Assembly: GCF_018881855.1 (NCBI RefSeq)
Contig: NZ_JACVPN010000002.1
Span: 210,769 to 274,768, forward strand
Direction of reading: 5' to 3'
Length of the DNA: 64,000 nt
Origin: Polynucleobacter sp. MWH-Berg-3C6
GTDB taxonomy: Bacteria > Pseudomonadota > Gammaproteobacteria > Burkholderiales > Burkholderiaceae
The notes below the pieces were generated by a model that searched no databases, was not told the DNA's origin, and was given only the letters and a program-made list of their open reading frames with translations. Below are positions 52,552 through 61,543 of this stretch, piece by piece (the stretch's first letter is position 1; the number at the start of each line of letters is the position of its first letter). The translations under genes and the position numbers were made by a program.

Positions 52552-54252
52552 CTAGCCCGGAATTTTGCCCTGCTCCTTGAGCTCATCTTGATACTGTCGT
52601 TGCATTTCTCGTAAGCGCGCATCAATACTAGAGCCTTGATAGTAGTCTGAGCCGCCCGCTGAACGAGCAATCTTCAATTGCTCAATGGCTGATGGCCAAG
52701 CGCCTTCAAGCGCATATTTTTCTCCAAGTGCGAAATGACGCATCGGCACATTCTTAGCCTGATCGTAAGCTTTTGATAACAAACTCCACCAGACAATCTC
52801 ATTTGGCTGAACACGAGTCCTGGCTTTAAGCCAGGTAATCGCATCATTGGTTCGTCCAAGAGCTAAATAGGCATTGATCATGGCCGCCCCAGCAGCATAG
52901 GACTGAGGGTAAGCACGCAAAGTATCTTGTGCTATTTGCAAAGCTTCTGTGCCCTTACCTTTAGCCAAAGCTAATTCAGATGCGGTGATATCCAAAGATA
53001 AACTTTGCCTCTGAATTGGTGAACCTGGAGCACTGGCAGCCTGGGCTAAATTGCGCGCTTGCTGCAAATATCCCTCCGCTTGATCTATCTTGCCTTGGCG
53101 CTGCGCAATGAGAGCCAAACCATAAAAGCCTTCCATTTGTTTACCAGCTTGAGATTGCTTACTAAAGCTCTCAAAAGTATTTTTAAGATCGTACATGCCG
53201 CTAGAGGTACCCGACTGCTCCATCCGCGCCCGAGCTTTAATAAAATAAAACTCTACTGCCGTTGGAACATTACGCGCAGCTACTCTCCTTGCTCGATCTT
53301 GCATATCAGCAATTCGATCGGTCGTTAAGGGATGGGTCCGCACATACGCTGGAACGCCTTTGTCCATTACGCCAGTTGCTCTTTGCAAGCGCTGGAAGAA
53401 ACCTGGGGCACCATTTACATCGTACCCACTGGCTTCCAAAATCTGAAAGCCAACGCGATCGGCTTCACGTTCAGCGTCCCTTGAATAAGAAAGCTGATTA
53501 TCGATCGCCATCGCCTGACCGCCCTGCATCAGGCCTGCAGCAGCCGAAGGGTTGCGGGACATAGCCAAGGCACCTAGCACCATACCCGCAATAGCAATCA
53601 TCGTATTAGTGGATTGCTTATCCATTTGGCGTGCAAGGTGACGCTGCAAAACGTGTCCTGTTTCGTGACCCATGACGGATGCCACTTCTGAATCGGTTTC
53701 TGCACTCACTAGTAAGCCCGTATGAAATCCAATAAAGCCGCCAGGCAAAGCAAACGCATTGATGCTGCTGTCTTTTACTGCGAACACTTCAAAGTTATAG
53801 GCGCCACTACCCTGCTCATTCGCGCCACCAAGCTGTAATTTTTTTGCGGCCTGCAATAACCGGCGCTCCATGGCATTTAAGAAATCATAGATCGGTAAGT
53901 CATTAGAAAAATCAGGGTCAGGACGAATCTGGCGCATGATCATTTCGCCGTATCTTCGCTCGTCAATTCGACTAAGGGAGTCTCCTCCAGGATCACCCAT
54001 ATCGGGCAAGATAATATTGGGCTGAGTTTGTAGAGTATTTCGGGTGGGCAGCTTAGAAGATTTAGCATCTGGCGACTGCATTGCTCGGCCAATATTTTGA
54101 ACAGCTGCAGAATTACCGTCTACAGAAACATCGCCTGTAGGGGTGGCGGCATAAGCAGGCATAACACCTGAGCATGACAAAGCTAGCGCTAGATGGGCGG
54201 CTAAAAGGCGCTGCCAAAATGCGGTTTTTCTAAGGAACTTTATATCCTGCAT
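52552..54252 (-). CDS. BepA-like periplasmic M48 metalloprotease with TPR region
   Basis: 566 residues. Signal peptide about 1-35 (ending PAYA). M48 zinc protease domain with HETGH (196-200) and a downstream READRVGF glutamate ligand; the C-terminal half is TPR-like helical repeats. This is the BepA/YfgC layout; BepA checks assembly of the LptD and BAM outer-membrane machines and degrades stuck LptD. The Gly/Pro/Asn-rich stretch between the signal peptide and the protease is unusually long. Divergent from moaC with 23 bases between start codons. Confidence 0.9.
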   Translation of the reverse strand: MQDIKFLRKTAFWQRLLAAHLALALSCSGVMPAYAATPTGDVSVDGNSAAVQNIGRAMQSPDAKSSKLPTRNTLQTQPNIILPDMGDPGGDSLSRIDERRYGEMIMRQIRPDPDFSNDLPIYDFLNAMERRLLQAAKKLQLGGANEQGSGAYNFEVFAVKDSSINAFALPGGFIGFHTGLLVSAETDSEVASVMGHETGHVLQRHLARQMDKQSTNTMIAIAGMVLGALAMSRNPSAAAGLMQGGQAMAIDNQLSYSRDAEREADRVGFQILEASGYDVNGAPGFFQRLQRATGVMDKGVPAYVRTHPLTTDRIADMQDRARRVAARNVPTAVEFYFIKARARMEQSGTSSGMYDLKNTFESFSKQSQAGKQMEGFYGLALIAQRQGKIDQAEGYLQQARNLAQAASAPGSPIQRQSLSLDITASELALAKGKGTEALQIAQDTLRAYPQSYAAGAAMINAYLALGRTNDAITWLKARTRVQPNEIVWWSLLSKAYDQAKNVPMRHFALGEKYALEGAWPSAIEQLKIARSAGGSDYYQGSSIDARLREMQRQYQDELKEQGKIPG

Positions 54253-54268
54253 ATCTATATGGTAAAAC
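54239..54268 (+). promoter_or_regulatory. Candidate moaC promoter, leaderless type
   Basis: TTTATA (54239-54244), 18 bases, TAAAAC (54263-54268), seven bases, ATG at 54276. Each hexamer matches four of six consensus bases. The bases before the ATG (TTATCCC) contain no ribosome binding site. The -35 element overlaps the start of the divergent protease gene. Confidence 0.3.
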
Positions 54269-54275
54269 TTATCCC

Positions 54276-54749
54276 ATGAACAAACTAACTCATTTTGATG
54301 AAAGCGGCCAAGCCCATATGGTAAATGTGGGTGATAAAGCCTCTACCCATAGAATCGCCATCGCTACAGGCAAGATCAGCATGCTTCCGGAGACCCTCAA
54401 GATGGTCGAAGCAGGCAGCCATAAAAAGGGGGATGTCCTGGGCATCGCCAGAATCGCAGGTATTCAGGCATCAAAAAAGACGTCAGACCTCATTCCACTC
54501 TGTCATCCTCTAGCGCTAACTCACGTTAGTCTCGAGTTTCAAGCCAATCCAAATGACAACAGCATCACTTGCCAAGTCAAAGCAGAAACCACGGGCCCTA
54601 CTGGCGTAGAAATGGAAGCCCTTACCGCCGTCCAAGTTGCCCTACTCACAATCTATGATATGTGTAAAGCAGTCGACCGTGGCATGGTGATGGGTGATGT
54701 GAAACTACTGGAGAAGAGTGGCGGTAAATCTGGGGAGTGGAAGGCTTAA
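54276..54749 (+). CDS. moaC: Cyclic pyranopterin monophosphate synthase
   Basis: 157 residues. Second enzyme of molybdenum cofactor synthesis. Conserved [48 protein letters not shown] (positions about 54598-54690) and [13 protein letters not shown]. No other moa gene is in the window. No ribosome binding site precedes the ATG. Confidence 0.95.
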   Translation: MNKLTHFDESGQAHMVNVGDKASTHRIAIATGKISMLPETLKMVEAGSHKKGDVLGIARIAGIQASKKTSDLIPLCHPLALTHVSLEFQANPNDNSITCQVKAETTGPTGVEMEALTAVQVALLTIYDMCKAVDRGMVMGDVKLLEKSGGKSGEWKA

Positions 54750-54817
54750 TCTTTAATGAGAAATATAGCGTCGAAATCTCAATAACATTAGATATACATT
54801 AGGAGTTAATTTACAAA

Positions 54818-55054
54818 ATGGATAAGCAAATTAAGTCTTTTGAAGAATTAGAAAATGATGAAGATAAACTCAATCAATTGATGATGGACCATCAAAGGGA
54901 TATTGATTCACGCAGAGATGTTGATTTAGACCAAGTCAGAAAGATGCTGAAATTTTACAAAGTAAAACTAGAAGAAATATCAGATACTTTGTATACCGAG
55001 GGGCAAGAACAAAATCAATCTAGTGGCTCTGACTATTGGTCTAAGCGCAAATAA
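54818..55054 (+). CDS. Hypothetical small acidic protein
   Basis: 78 residues, not recognised. Strongly charged and predicted mostly helical (FEELENDEDKLNQLMMDHQRD, then RRDVDLDQVRKMLKFYKVKLEEI), ending in a polar tail (NQSSGSDYWSKRK). No signal peptide or membrane segment. AGGAG at 54801-54805 is a well-spaced ribosome binding site, which supports that it is a real gene. First gene of the accessory patch. Confidence 0.6.
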   Translation: MDKQIKSFEELENDEDKLNQLMMDHQRDIDSRRDVDLDQVRKMLKFYKVKLEEISDTLYTEGQEQNQSSGSDYWSKRK

Positions 55055-55106
55055 TAGACTGGCAAAAAGAAAGCCCGCAAAAGCAGCTTGAATTTGCTCA
55101 GAATTT

Positions 55107-55418
55107 TTAATAACTTACTATTTGCCAGCCGCTAGGACAAGCTTGCGTCTGCGGGTAATACAGTCCATTTTCTGGACAATAAGCTGCTGTCTGGGCTTGA
55201 GGTGGATAGTAATACTGCGGCACATAGTAAACAGGCGCGGGCCTATAGTACGCGTGGGCAACTGCTGCCCCGGCTACAACGCCAACTGCAATAGGTGCCC
55301 AATTGGATCGACCATGCCAATTACCACCGTGGCCACCCCTCCATCCATGAGCGCTTGCAGATGAAGCTAACCCAAGAAGGGTTGCTGAAGTAAATAGCAA
55401 TACCAGCATCTTTTTCAT
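55107..55418 (-). CDS. Small secreted His/Gly- and Tyr/Pro-rich protein
   Basis: 103 residues. Signal peptide about 1-23 (ASSASA before HGW). The mature part has a His/Gly-rich start (HGWRGGHGGNWHGR), a short hydrophobic Ala/Val stretch, a Tyr/Pro-rich segment (APVYYVPQYYYPP) and a C-terminal pair of cysteines in YCPENGLYYPQTQACPSGW. The CP...CPSGW tail occurs in many small exported Burkholderiales proteins. The His-rich part could bind metal, but this is a guess. Function unknown; periplasmic or surface by prediction. Confidence 0.75.
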   Translation of the reverse strand: MKKMLVLLFTSATLLGLASSASAHGWRGGHGGNWHGRSNWAPIAVGVVAGAAVAHAYYRPAPVYYVPQYYYPPQAQTAAYCPENGLYYPQTQACPSGWQIVSY

Positions 55419-55551
55419 TTGATACCCCCATTAATGAATAGAGGTTTTATGCCTCTTATTACTATAACGCTTATCAAAATGGGTGAGTTGACCAGAAATA
55501 CTATTTATCTGAATTTTGATAAAAAAGCTGAAAACTGCGGAGGTAAGAAGC

Positions 55552-55788
55552 CTATTTTCTGGGCTTACAAGTCTGAGAGCACAGCTTCAAGATGCTCTTA
55601 CATTCAGATTTAAATGAAAAGAAAGGTGAGCGGTCAACGCAGAGTGAATAGTTATTGACACAATTACTCGCACAACCCGATTCAAGACCCGATAAGTCAA
55701 TGTCTGAGAGATTAATTTCGTCCCCAGACGATGCTGCGCAAGAAGCCAGAAACAGAACTGTAAAAACAGGAAAAAGAAGTTTTTTCAT
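55552..55788 (-). CDS. Small cysteine-rich lipoprotein
   Basis: 78 residues from the ATG at 55788, chosen because GAGGTC lies just before it and the lipoprotein signal starts there; a longer frame to 55848 adds a hydrophobic stretch with no ribosome binding site. Lipobox LASC with Cys17 as lipidated residue. The mature part has six cysteines at 39, 43, 50, 63, 70 and 74: spacing CX3CX6C, 12 residues, CX6CX3C, a mirror image. This would fit two helices held by three nested disulfides. No family recognised. Confidence 0.65.
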   Translation of the reverse strand: MKKLLFPVFTVLFLASCAASSGDEINLSDIDLSGLESGCASNCVNNYSLCVDRSPFFSFKSECKSILKLCSQTCKPRK

Positions 55789-55903
55789 ATGACCTCTTTT
55801 ATAGATTATGTCCAATACAAATGCAATAGTTAAGAACCCGCTCCCCACAATAAAACACTCAGAAGTGATGTATGGGGCTACAGAATTAAGCTAGACTACA
55901 TCA

Positions 55904-56743
55904 ATGAATCGCCTATTACTTTGGGGTATTTTTGCCGCAAGCTCTTTTTTCATCAATGCATGCTCTAGCCTTCCGCCAGTTTCCGAGCGTATTGATTCGG
56001 CCAATCAGCTAGCCAAATCAGCTGGGTTTGAAAAAACCACCCTCTCAACCAACCAATTTGATTTAATTAGTTATCAAAAAATATCTAAAAGACCAACTGA
56101 AACCTTGGTTATTTATATCGAAGGAGATGGGTCTGCATGGAAAACCGGCTTCACACCATCTGATAATCCCACCCCCAATAACCCCCTAGCACTCTTGTTA
56201 GCAATCCAAGATACTAGGCCGACTGTTATCTACCTAGCAAGACCTTGTCAATTTATTGCTTTACCAAGTAAAGGATGCTCAGAATCTATTTGGACAAATG
56301 CTAGATTTAATAAAGACGTGATTGATTCTAATAACCAAGCTATTGAAATTCTCAAGAAGCAATATCAAGCAAGAGAGCTCATTTTGATTGGCTACTCCGG
56401 TGGTGGCGCTGTAGCCAGTCTAGTAGCAGCGCAAAGAAAAGATGTTAAGGCACTGATTACTGTTGCGGGCAACCTGGATACCGACGCCTGGGTTCAGCTA
56501 TTTAGTCTTGATCCCCTTACTGGCTCGCTAAACCCAGCAGCCAAAGCAAAAGAACTTAGCCCGATTAAACAGACCCACTTTATTGGAGGGGTCGACCAAG
56601 TGATTCCCCTGTCAATAACTCAAAGTTACTTAAATAACCTACAAGCCCCAAATCAACCTCAATTGATCGAAATCAAAGAATATGGCCATGTTTGTTGCTG
56701 GCAGAAAACCTGGCCGGCTTTACTAAACCACATTCAGCCATAA
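55904..56743 (+). CDS. Lipid-anchored alpha/beta-hydrolase-like protein
   Basis: 279 residues. Lipoprotein signal with Cys20 (FINACSS). Alpha/beta-hydrolase fold: ETLVIYIEGDGSAW (first strand and oxyanion region), nucleophile elbow G-Y-Ser165-G-G-G, a late aspartate in HFIGGVDQVIPLS and a C-terminal histidine in EYGHVCCW. The Ser-Asp-His triad is therefore complete. Substrate unknown, possibly an ester or thioester in the periplasm. TAGACT (55892-55897) lies six bases before the ATG and no ribosome binding site is seen, so this may be another leaderless start. Confidence 0.8.
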   Translation: MNRLLLWGIFAASSFFINACSSLPPVSERIDSANQLAKSAGFEKTTLSTNQFDLISYQKISKRPTETLVIYIEGDGSAWKTGFTPSDNPTPNNPLALLLAIQDTRPTVIYLARPCQFIALPSKGCSESIWTNARFNKDVIDSNNQAIEILKKQYQARELILIGYSGGGAVASLVAAQRKDVKALITVAGNLDTDAWVQLFSLDPLTGSLNPAAKAKELSPIKQTHFIGGVDQVIPLSITQSYLNNLQAPNQPQLIEIKEYGHVCCWQKTWPALLNHIQP

Positions 56744-56846
56744 CTCAAAACCTACAGTAAAGAAGAAAAGTGACTATTTTCAGTGGTCGCCATGTGAACT
56801 ATGCTTAAATATTCACTAGTTTGATAAATTCAGTAGGTTACGAAAT

Positions 56847-57764
56847 ATGAGAGCTTTATCGATTGTTGGTGTGTTGATTGGTTTAGCCATTATTGGCCTA
56901 GTATTCACTGGTGGACTAGACTATATTTTTTACTCGGCAGCGCAAAAGGAGACCCGCAGCATCCACGCTGCTAATACCTCAAATGCTGCATCTACTATTA
57001 TTGTTCAGCCTACGACTCAGTCTCGTCCTGAAGTGCAAGCCACACCGCCAAATACAAACACCGAGTTATCGCCGACATTTGTTGGTAAACGGCTTGCCTT
57101 AGTTATTGGTAATTCAAAATATAAATCTAATCCCCTGCCAAACCCTAAAAATGATGCTGATGATATGTCGAAGGCCTTAAGTGAGAATGGCTTTACGGTT
57201 ATTAATTTAAGAGATGCATCTCTGCCGGAGATGCGTGCTGCGGTAAGACAATTTGGTGACAAATTAGTTCAGAATGATGTTGGCCTTGTGTACTACTCAG
57301 GCCACGGAATGGAAGTTAAAGGAAGGAACTATTTCATACCAGTGAATGCAGATATTCAAAATGAAGATGAGGTTCCTGATCAAAGCCTGGATGTGTCGCT
57401 CATTCTCGAAAAAATGGCCACTGCCAAAAAGAAAGTTAATATTTTGATGGTTGATGCATGTCGCGATAATCCTTATGCAAGGAGCTTTCGCTCTTCAAGC
57501 AAGGGTCTTACGAGTATGGATGCCCCTAGTGGCACACTTATTTCTTTTGCCACCGCTCCCGGAAAGGTTGCCTATGATGGCAAGGGCAGAAATAGCCCTT
57601 ATGTAAAATATTTCCTAGAGGCGGTTAAGACTCCCAACAAAACTATTGAGCAGGTTTTTAAAGAAGTCAGGAAGAATGTCCAAGAAGAAACTAAAAACTC
57701 TCAAACACCTTGGGAAAATACCAGCTTAAGTGGTGACTTCTACTTCAAAGTGCAAAACAATTGA
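56847..57764 (+). CDS. Membrane-anchored caspase-like (C14 / metacaspase-type) protein
   Basis: 305 residues. One N-terminal membrane helix (about 3-25), a Ser/Thr/Pro/Gln-rich linker (about 30-78), then a p20-like caspase domain: RLALVIGNSKYKSNPLPNPKNDADDMSKAL (positions about 57085-57180), catalytic His153 in YYSGHGMEV and catalytic Cys205 in MVDACRDNP. The dyad is intact. The linker and single helix place the protease domain in the periplasm if the N-terminus is inside. No partner such as an NTPase or toxin gene is adjacent. Targets unknown; bacterial homologues usually cut after Arg or Lys. Confidence 0.88.
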   Translation: MRALSIVGVLIGLAIIGLVFTGGLDYIFYSAAQKETRSIHAANTSNAASTIIVQPTTQSRPEVQATPPNTNTELSPTFVGKRLALVIGNSKYKSNPLPNPKNDADDMSKALSENGFTVINLRDASLPEMRAAVRQFGDKLVQNDVGLVYYSGHGMEVKGRNYFIPVNADIQNEDEVPDQSLDVSLILEKMATAKKKVNILMVDACRDNPYARSFRSSSKGLTSMDAPSGTLISFATAPGKVAYDGKGRNSPYVKYFLEAVKTPNKTIEQVFKEVRKNVQEETKNSQTPWENTSLSGDFYFKVQNN

Positions 57765-57789
57765 AGATATTACAGTGGTATCTTTATGA

Positions 57790-57815
57790 ATTTGGCCACC
57801 CTAAGGTGGCCAAAT
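57790..57815 (+). terminator. Bidirectional hairpin between the caspase-like gene and pilA
   Basis: Eleven-base perfect stem ATTTGGCCACC / GGTGGCCAAAT with loop CTAA, between two convergent genes. No long T-run follows on either strand, so termination strength is uncertain. Confidence 0.6.
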
Positions 57816-57844
57816 AGTATTGTTAGTTCATTTCTTGCTAAATC

Positions 57845-58336
57845 TTACTTATTAATTCTGCACTCCGATGGCAGGAGCTGGGGCAGGAGATTTGTTTCCG
57901 TGGATCTGCAGGACCAGCCACCCGCCCAATTTGCACCCTCTGGTTTTGAAAGATCAATTGGCTTTGGTGCATTTGCATCTGGCTCATTTGTTGGAATGAG
58001 GTGCAGTGTGTTTTTGCCTTCTGGCGCAACGCTCACTTGATAATCGATAGCGATTGCTCCTGATGGTGTGATTTCGATTAACTTCACACTGCGTGTTGGC
58101 CCGAAGGTAAATGATCCACTGGTGGCTTCGTCCATTGGAATCGTGCCTCGACTTGCAAATGCTTCTGTCACGGCAAGCTTTGCACTCGAAGATAAGTTCA
58201 TCCCTTCTACAACACGACTGCGTGCGATGTAATCTTGATATTGAGGAACTGCAACAGCCACTAAAATACCGATGATGGCAACCACTACCATCACTTCAAT
58301 TAATGTAAATCCAGACTCCTGATGTTTACTTTGCAT
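57845..58336 (-). CDS. Type IV major pilin-like protein
   Basis: 163 residues. Prepilin leader of nine residues, cleaved at Gly9-Phe10 (ESG / FTLIEVMVVVAIIGIL) with Glu14 at mature position 5 as required for pilus assembly. The hydrophobic helix is followed by VAVPQYQDYIARSRVVEGM and a variable globular part. Two cysteines near the C-terminus (GWSCRST ... PSECRIN) would make the usual disulfide loop. Such pilins form fibres for twitching, DNA uptake or attachment. No pil assembly genes are in the window. The ribosome binding site AGGAG lies a few bases before the ATG on the minus strand. Confidence 0.9.
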   Translation of the reverse strand: MQSKHQESGFTLIEVMVVVAIIGILVAVAVPQYQDYIARSRVVEGMNLSSSAKLAVTEAFASRGTIPMDEATSGSFTFGPTRSVKLIEITPSGAIAIDYQVSVAPEGKNTLHLIPTNEPDANAPKPIDLSKPEGANWAGGWSCRSTETNLLPQLLPSECRINK

Positions 58337-58408
58337 ATCTTCTAGCTCCTGAGGTGAAATGCCTCATCATCCAGTCTATACCTGTTCTACTCAAGTCATC
58401 AGGGCATT

Positions 58409-58437
58409 AAAAAAGCCGGCTTTAGAGGCCGGCTTTT
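58409..58437 (-). terminator. Rho-independent terminator of the TerC-like gene
   Basis: Ten-base perfect stem AAAAGCCGGC / GCCGGCTTTT (58411-58420 with 58428-58437); on the minus strand it ends in TTTTTTAA. It lies about 20 bases after the stop at 58458 and separates this gene from pilA. Confidence 0.88.
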
Positions 58438-58457
58438 CTGATTCATTTGAAATCGGA

Positions 58458-59165
58458 TTAATGCGCTTCTTTTCCAGCATTCCGTTTTTTCATAAACGTA
58501 CCTACCAAAATAACAATGGCAACACCAATTACCTCAAAGGCAAGTTTAGCGTCTCCTAAGGCCTCTTGAATACTGTCCTTAATCGCAGGATCATCTACCA
58601 ACATACCGCCAGCAAGTAAGCCTAAAAGGCCTGCGCCAAGTGTAATGATGATTGGAAAACGCTCCATCACTTTCAAGAGCATTGCACTACCAAAAATGAT
58701 CAAAGGAATAGACATTCCCAAGCCAATGATCAAGAGTAGCAAACGAGTCTCTTCAGGGCCTTTTTGTGCTGCAGCAGCTACAGCCAAGACGTTGTCCAAG
58801 CTCATCACCAAGTCAGCAATCAAGATCGTACGAATAGCCGCCCAAATACTGGACTTTGCTTCCATATGCTCTTCGCCACCGCTATCTGCCAACAACTGGA
58901 TACCGATATAGAGAAGCAATAAACCGCCAACAATTTTTAAATATGGCAGTGTTAATAAGGCAACGGCAGTAATGGTAAGCACTACGCGCAAAATAATTGC
59001 AGCAGCACTTCCCCAGAAAATAGCTTTCTTTTGCTGGGCAGGTGGCAAGTTACGCGATGCTAATGCAATCACCACTGCGTTATCGCCTGATAACAAGATA
59101 TTAGCGACGATGATTGATAGAAGTGCCGCCCAAAAGGTGGCATCAGAAAATGCTGAAAAATCCAT
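58458..59165 (-). CDS. TerC-family integral membrane protein (YjbE-like)
   Basis: 235 residues with about seven hydrophobic helices. The TerC hallmarks are the acidic pairs inside helices: NILLSGDNAVVIALA near residue 22 and ADLVMSLDNVLAVAAAA near residue 117. Members are linked to metal (manganese) handling and tellurite resistance; recent work treats them as metal exporters acting with secreted proteins. Single-gene unit with its own terminator. Confidence 0.9.
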   Translation of the reverse strand: MDFSAFSDATFWAALLSIIVANILLSGDNAVVIALASRNLPPAQQKKAIFWGSAAAIILRVVLTITAVALLTLPYLKIVGGLLLLYIGIQLLADSGGEEHMEAKSSIWAAIRTILIADLVMSLDNVLAVAAAAQKGPEETRLLLLIIGLGMSIPLIIFGSAMLLKVMERFPIIITLGAGLLGLLAGGMLVDDPAIKDSIQEALGDAKLAFEVIGVAIVILVGTFMKKRNAGKEAH

Positions 59166-59221
59166 TTTGTCTCCCTACGTTTTTTATGTTTTAACTACTT
59201 TTTTAAACTACGAATCACTAC

Positions 59222-59260
59222 AAAAAAGATGCTGCCAAACACTATCAAGATGGCAGCATC
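59222..59260 (-). terminator. Rho-independent terminator of sucCD
   Basis: Ten-base perfect stem (59228-59237 with 59251-59260) around a 13-base loop, ending on the minus strand in six T residues. Lies about 17 bases after the sucD stop. Confidence 0.85.
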
Positions 59261-59276
59261 ATTTGGTTTGTCGCTA

Positions 59277-60170
59277 TTACAACATGGCTTTCAACAAAGC
59301 TGCCATTTCTGATGGGTTCTTTGTTACTTTGAAGCCACACTCTTCCATAACAGCAAGCTTGGCATCAGCAGTATCCGCTCCACCAGAAATCAATGCGCCA
59401 GCGTGGCCCATACGTTTTCCAGGAGGCGCTGTAACACCAGCAATAAAGCCAACTACTGGCTTTTTCATATTGTCCTTACACCAGCGAGCAGCTTCAGCCT
59501 CATCTGGACCACCGATTTCGCCAATCATGATGACCGCATCTGTTTCTGGATCTTCGTTGAACATTCTCATGATATCGATGTGCTTCAAACCATTAATTGG
59601 GTCACCACCAATACCAACCGCAGTAGATTGACCTAAGCCAATCGCTGTCAACTGACCAACTGCTTCATAAGTCAAAGTACCGGAACGGCTCACAACACCA
59701 ATGCGACCCTTCTTGTGAATATGGCCAGGCATGATGCCAATCTTGATTTCGTCAGGAGTAATAATTCCTGGGCAGTTAGGTCCAAGCAATAATGTTTTCT
59801 TGCCGCCAGCAGCTTCCTTAGCATGCATCTTATTGCGCACTTCAAGCATATCGCGCACAGGAATTCCTTCAGTGATACAGATCACAAAATCGAGATCGGC
59901 TTCAACTGCTTCCCAGATCGCTGCAGCAGCGCCTGGAGGCGGAACATAAATTACCGAAGTAGTCGCGCCAGTTTGGGCGGCAGCTTCTTTAACGGTCGCA
60001 TAAATTGGAATATTAAAAATGGACTCGCCCGCTTTTTTAGGATTCACACCAGCAACAAAACAATTTTTGCCGTTTGCGTATTCTTGACACTTTTCAGTAT
60101 GGAACTGACCGGTCTTACCAGTAATACCTTGTGTAATGACTTTGGTGTTTTTATTGATCAAAATAGACAT
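59277..60170 (-). CDS. sucD: Succinate-CoA ligase subunit alpha
   Basis: 297 residues. TCA-cycle enzyme that makes ATP or GTP from succinyl-Co[25 protein letters not shown] start, CoA-binding [30 protein letters not shown] and the phosphohistidine region [18 protein letters not shown]. Follows sucC after 15 bases and ends before a strong terminator. Confidence 0.96.
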   Translation of the reverse strand: MSILINKNTKVITQGITGKTGQFHTEKCQEYANGKNCFVAGVNPKKAGESIFNIPIYATVKEAAAQTGATTSVIYVPPPGAAAAIWEAVEADLDFVICITEGIPVRDMLEVRNKMHAKEAAGGKKTLLLGPNCPGIITPDEIKIGIMPGHIHKKGRIGVVSRSGTLTYEAVGQLTAIGLGQSTAVGIGGDPINGLKHIDIMRMFNEDPETDAVIMIGEIGGPDEAEAARWCKDNMKKPVVGFIAGVTAPPGKRMGHAGALISGGADTADAKLAVMEECGFKVTKNPSEMAALLKAML

Positions 60171-60185
60171 ATTGAAATTCCTGGA

Positions 60186-61355
60186 TTATTTGTTTTTGGC
60201 AACAGCAGCAACTACCTTGGTAGCAGCTTCAGCCATTGAATCGGCGCTGATGATTGGCAAACCAGAGTCAGCAAGAATCTTCTTACCCAAATCTTCGTTC
60301 GTGCCCTTCATGCGCACAACCAAAGGTACTGTGAGGTTTACCGCTTTACATGCTGTCACCACACCATCGGCAATCACGTCACAACGCATAATGCCGCCGA
60401 AGATGTTGACCAAAATTGCTTCAACGCTCTTGTTCTTGAGCATGATCTTGAATGCTTCAGTGACTTTTTCTGCTGTAGCGCCGCCGCCAACGTCCAAGAA
60501 GTTTGCTGGCTCGCCGCCGAACAACTTAATAGTATCCATGGTTGCCATAGCCAAACCAGCGCCATTCACTAAACAACCAATGTTGCCATCCAAGGAAATG
60601 TAAGCAAGGTCAAACTTAGATGCTTCGATCTCAGCAGCATCTTCTTCGTCGATATCACGGTACGCAACGATCTCTGGGTGACGGAACAATGCGTTTGGAT
60701 CAAAGTTGAATTTCGCATCCAAAGCCTTGATCTTGCCGTTACCTTCAAGAATCAATGGATTGATCTCTACCAATGAAGCATCGGTATCCCAATACGTTTT
60801 GTACAAGTTCTTAAATACATCGCGAGCCATTGGAATAGAGGCCTCTGGAACGCCAATACCTTTTGCAATGATGTTGCAATCAGCATCTGTCAAACCAATT
60901 AATGGATCAACAAATACTTTAATAATTTTTTCTGGATGAGATTCAGCAACCTCTTCAATATCCATACCACCTTCGCTAGAAGCCATGATCACATTCTTTT
61001 GTGTGCCACGGTCTGTAACGATACTGAAGTAGTACTCTTTTTTGATATCTGCGCCGTCTTCAATTAAGAGACGATTGACTTTTTGACCCTCTGGTCCTGT
61101 TTGATGAGTCTTGAGCTGCATGCCCAAAATTTCAGAGGCGTATTTCTTCACTTCGTCCATGCTTCTTGCCAACTTCACGCCGCCGCCTTTACCGCGTCCA
61201 CCTGCATGAATTTGTGCCTTAACAACCCATACTGGACCGCCAAGCTTTTCAGCAGCTTTTACTGCCTCATCAACGCTAAATGCAGGAATGCCGTTTGGAA
61301 CAGGCACATTAAATTGGCGCAGAAGTTCTTTGCCTTGGTACTCGTGAATTTTCAT
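60186..61355 (-). CDS. sucC: Succinate-CoA ligase subunit beta
   Basis: 389 residues. ATP-grasp subunit: [58 protein letters not shown] and [16 protein letters not shown]. First gene of sucCD. The region to recX (61356-61543, 188 bases) should hold the sucC promoter; I see two GCTAAATT repeats near 61443-61459 but no clear hexamers. Confidence 0.96.
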   Translation of the reverse strand: MKIHEYQGKELLRQFNVPVPNGIPAFSVDEAVKAAEKLGGPVWVVKAQIHAGGRGKGGGVKLARSMDEVKKYASEILGMQLKTHQTGPEGQKVNRLLIEDGADIKKEYYFSIVTDRGTQKNVIMASSEGGMDIEEVAESHPEKIIKVFVDPLIGLTDADCNIIAKGIGVPEASIPMARDVFKNLYKTYWDTDASLVEINPLILEGNGKIKALDAKFNFDPNALFRHPEIVAYRDIDEEDAAEIEASKFDLAYISLDGNIGCLVNGAGLAMATMDTIKLFGGEPANFLDVGGGATAEKVTEAFKIMLKNKSVEAILVNIFGGIMRCDVIADGVVTACKAVNLTVPLVVRMKGTNEDLGKKILADSGLPIISADSMAEAATKVVAAVAKNK

Positions 61356-61543
61356 GTTTACTCCGAAACGGTATCTTTTTTAGCAAGCGATGAGGATTAG
61401 TTAAACCGATGTTGCCTTGATCCCATGCTTACTCTGGAAATAGCTAAATTGGCTAAATTTGAATAAATGCGAACGGCTTGACCGACTCCATAAGTCTATC
61501 ATGCTGCAACGCGGCAATTGCCTATTTCCGATCCGTAATTGCC

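Noticed and set aside
55789..55848. Upstream extension of the cysteine-rich lipoprotein
   Set aside because: The internal ATG at 55788 has a ribosome binding site and starts a proper lipoprotein signal; the extension would hide that signal.
54818..58336. Defence island built around the caspase-like gene
   Set aside because: No NTPase, reverse transcriptase, nuclease, gasdermin or toxin-antitoxin gene is adjacent, and most neighbours carry export signals.
58972..59631. 219-codon open frame on the plus strand running from the TerC-like gene across the sucCD terminator into sucD
   Set aside because: Both ends lie antisense to conserved genes and it crosses a strong terminator; no family resemblance.
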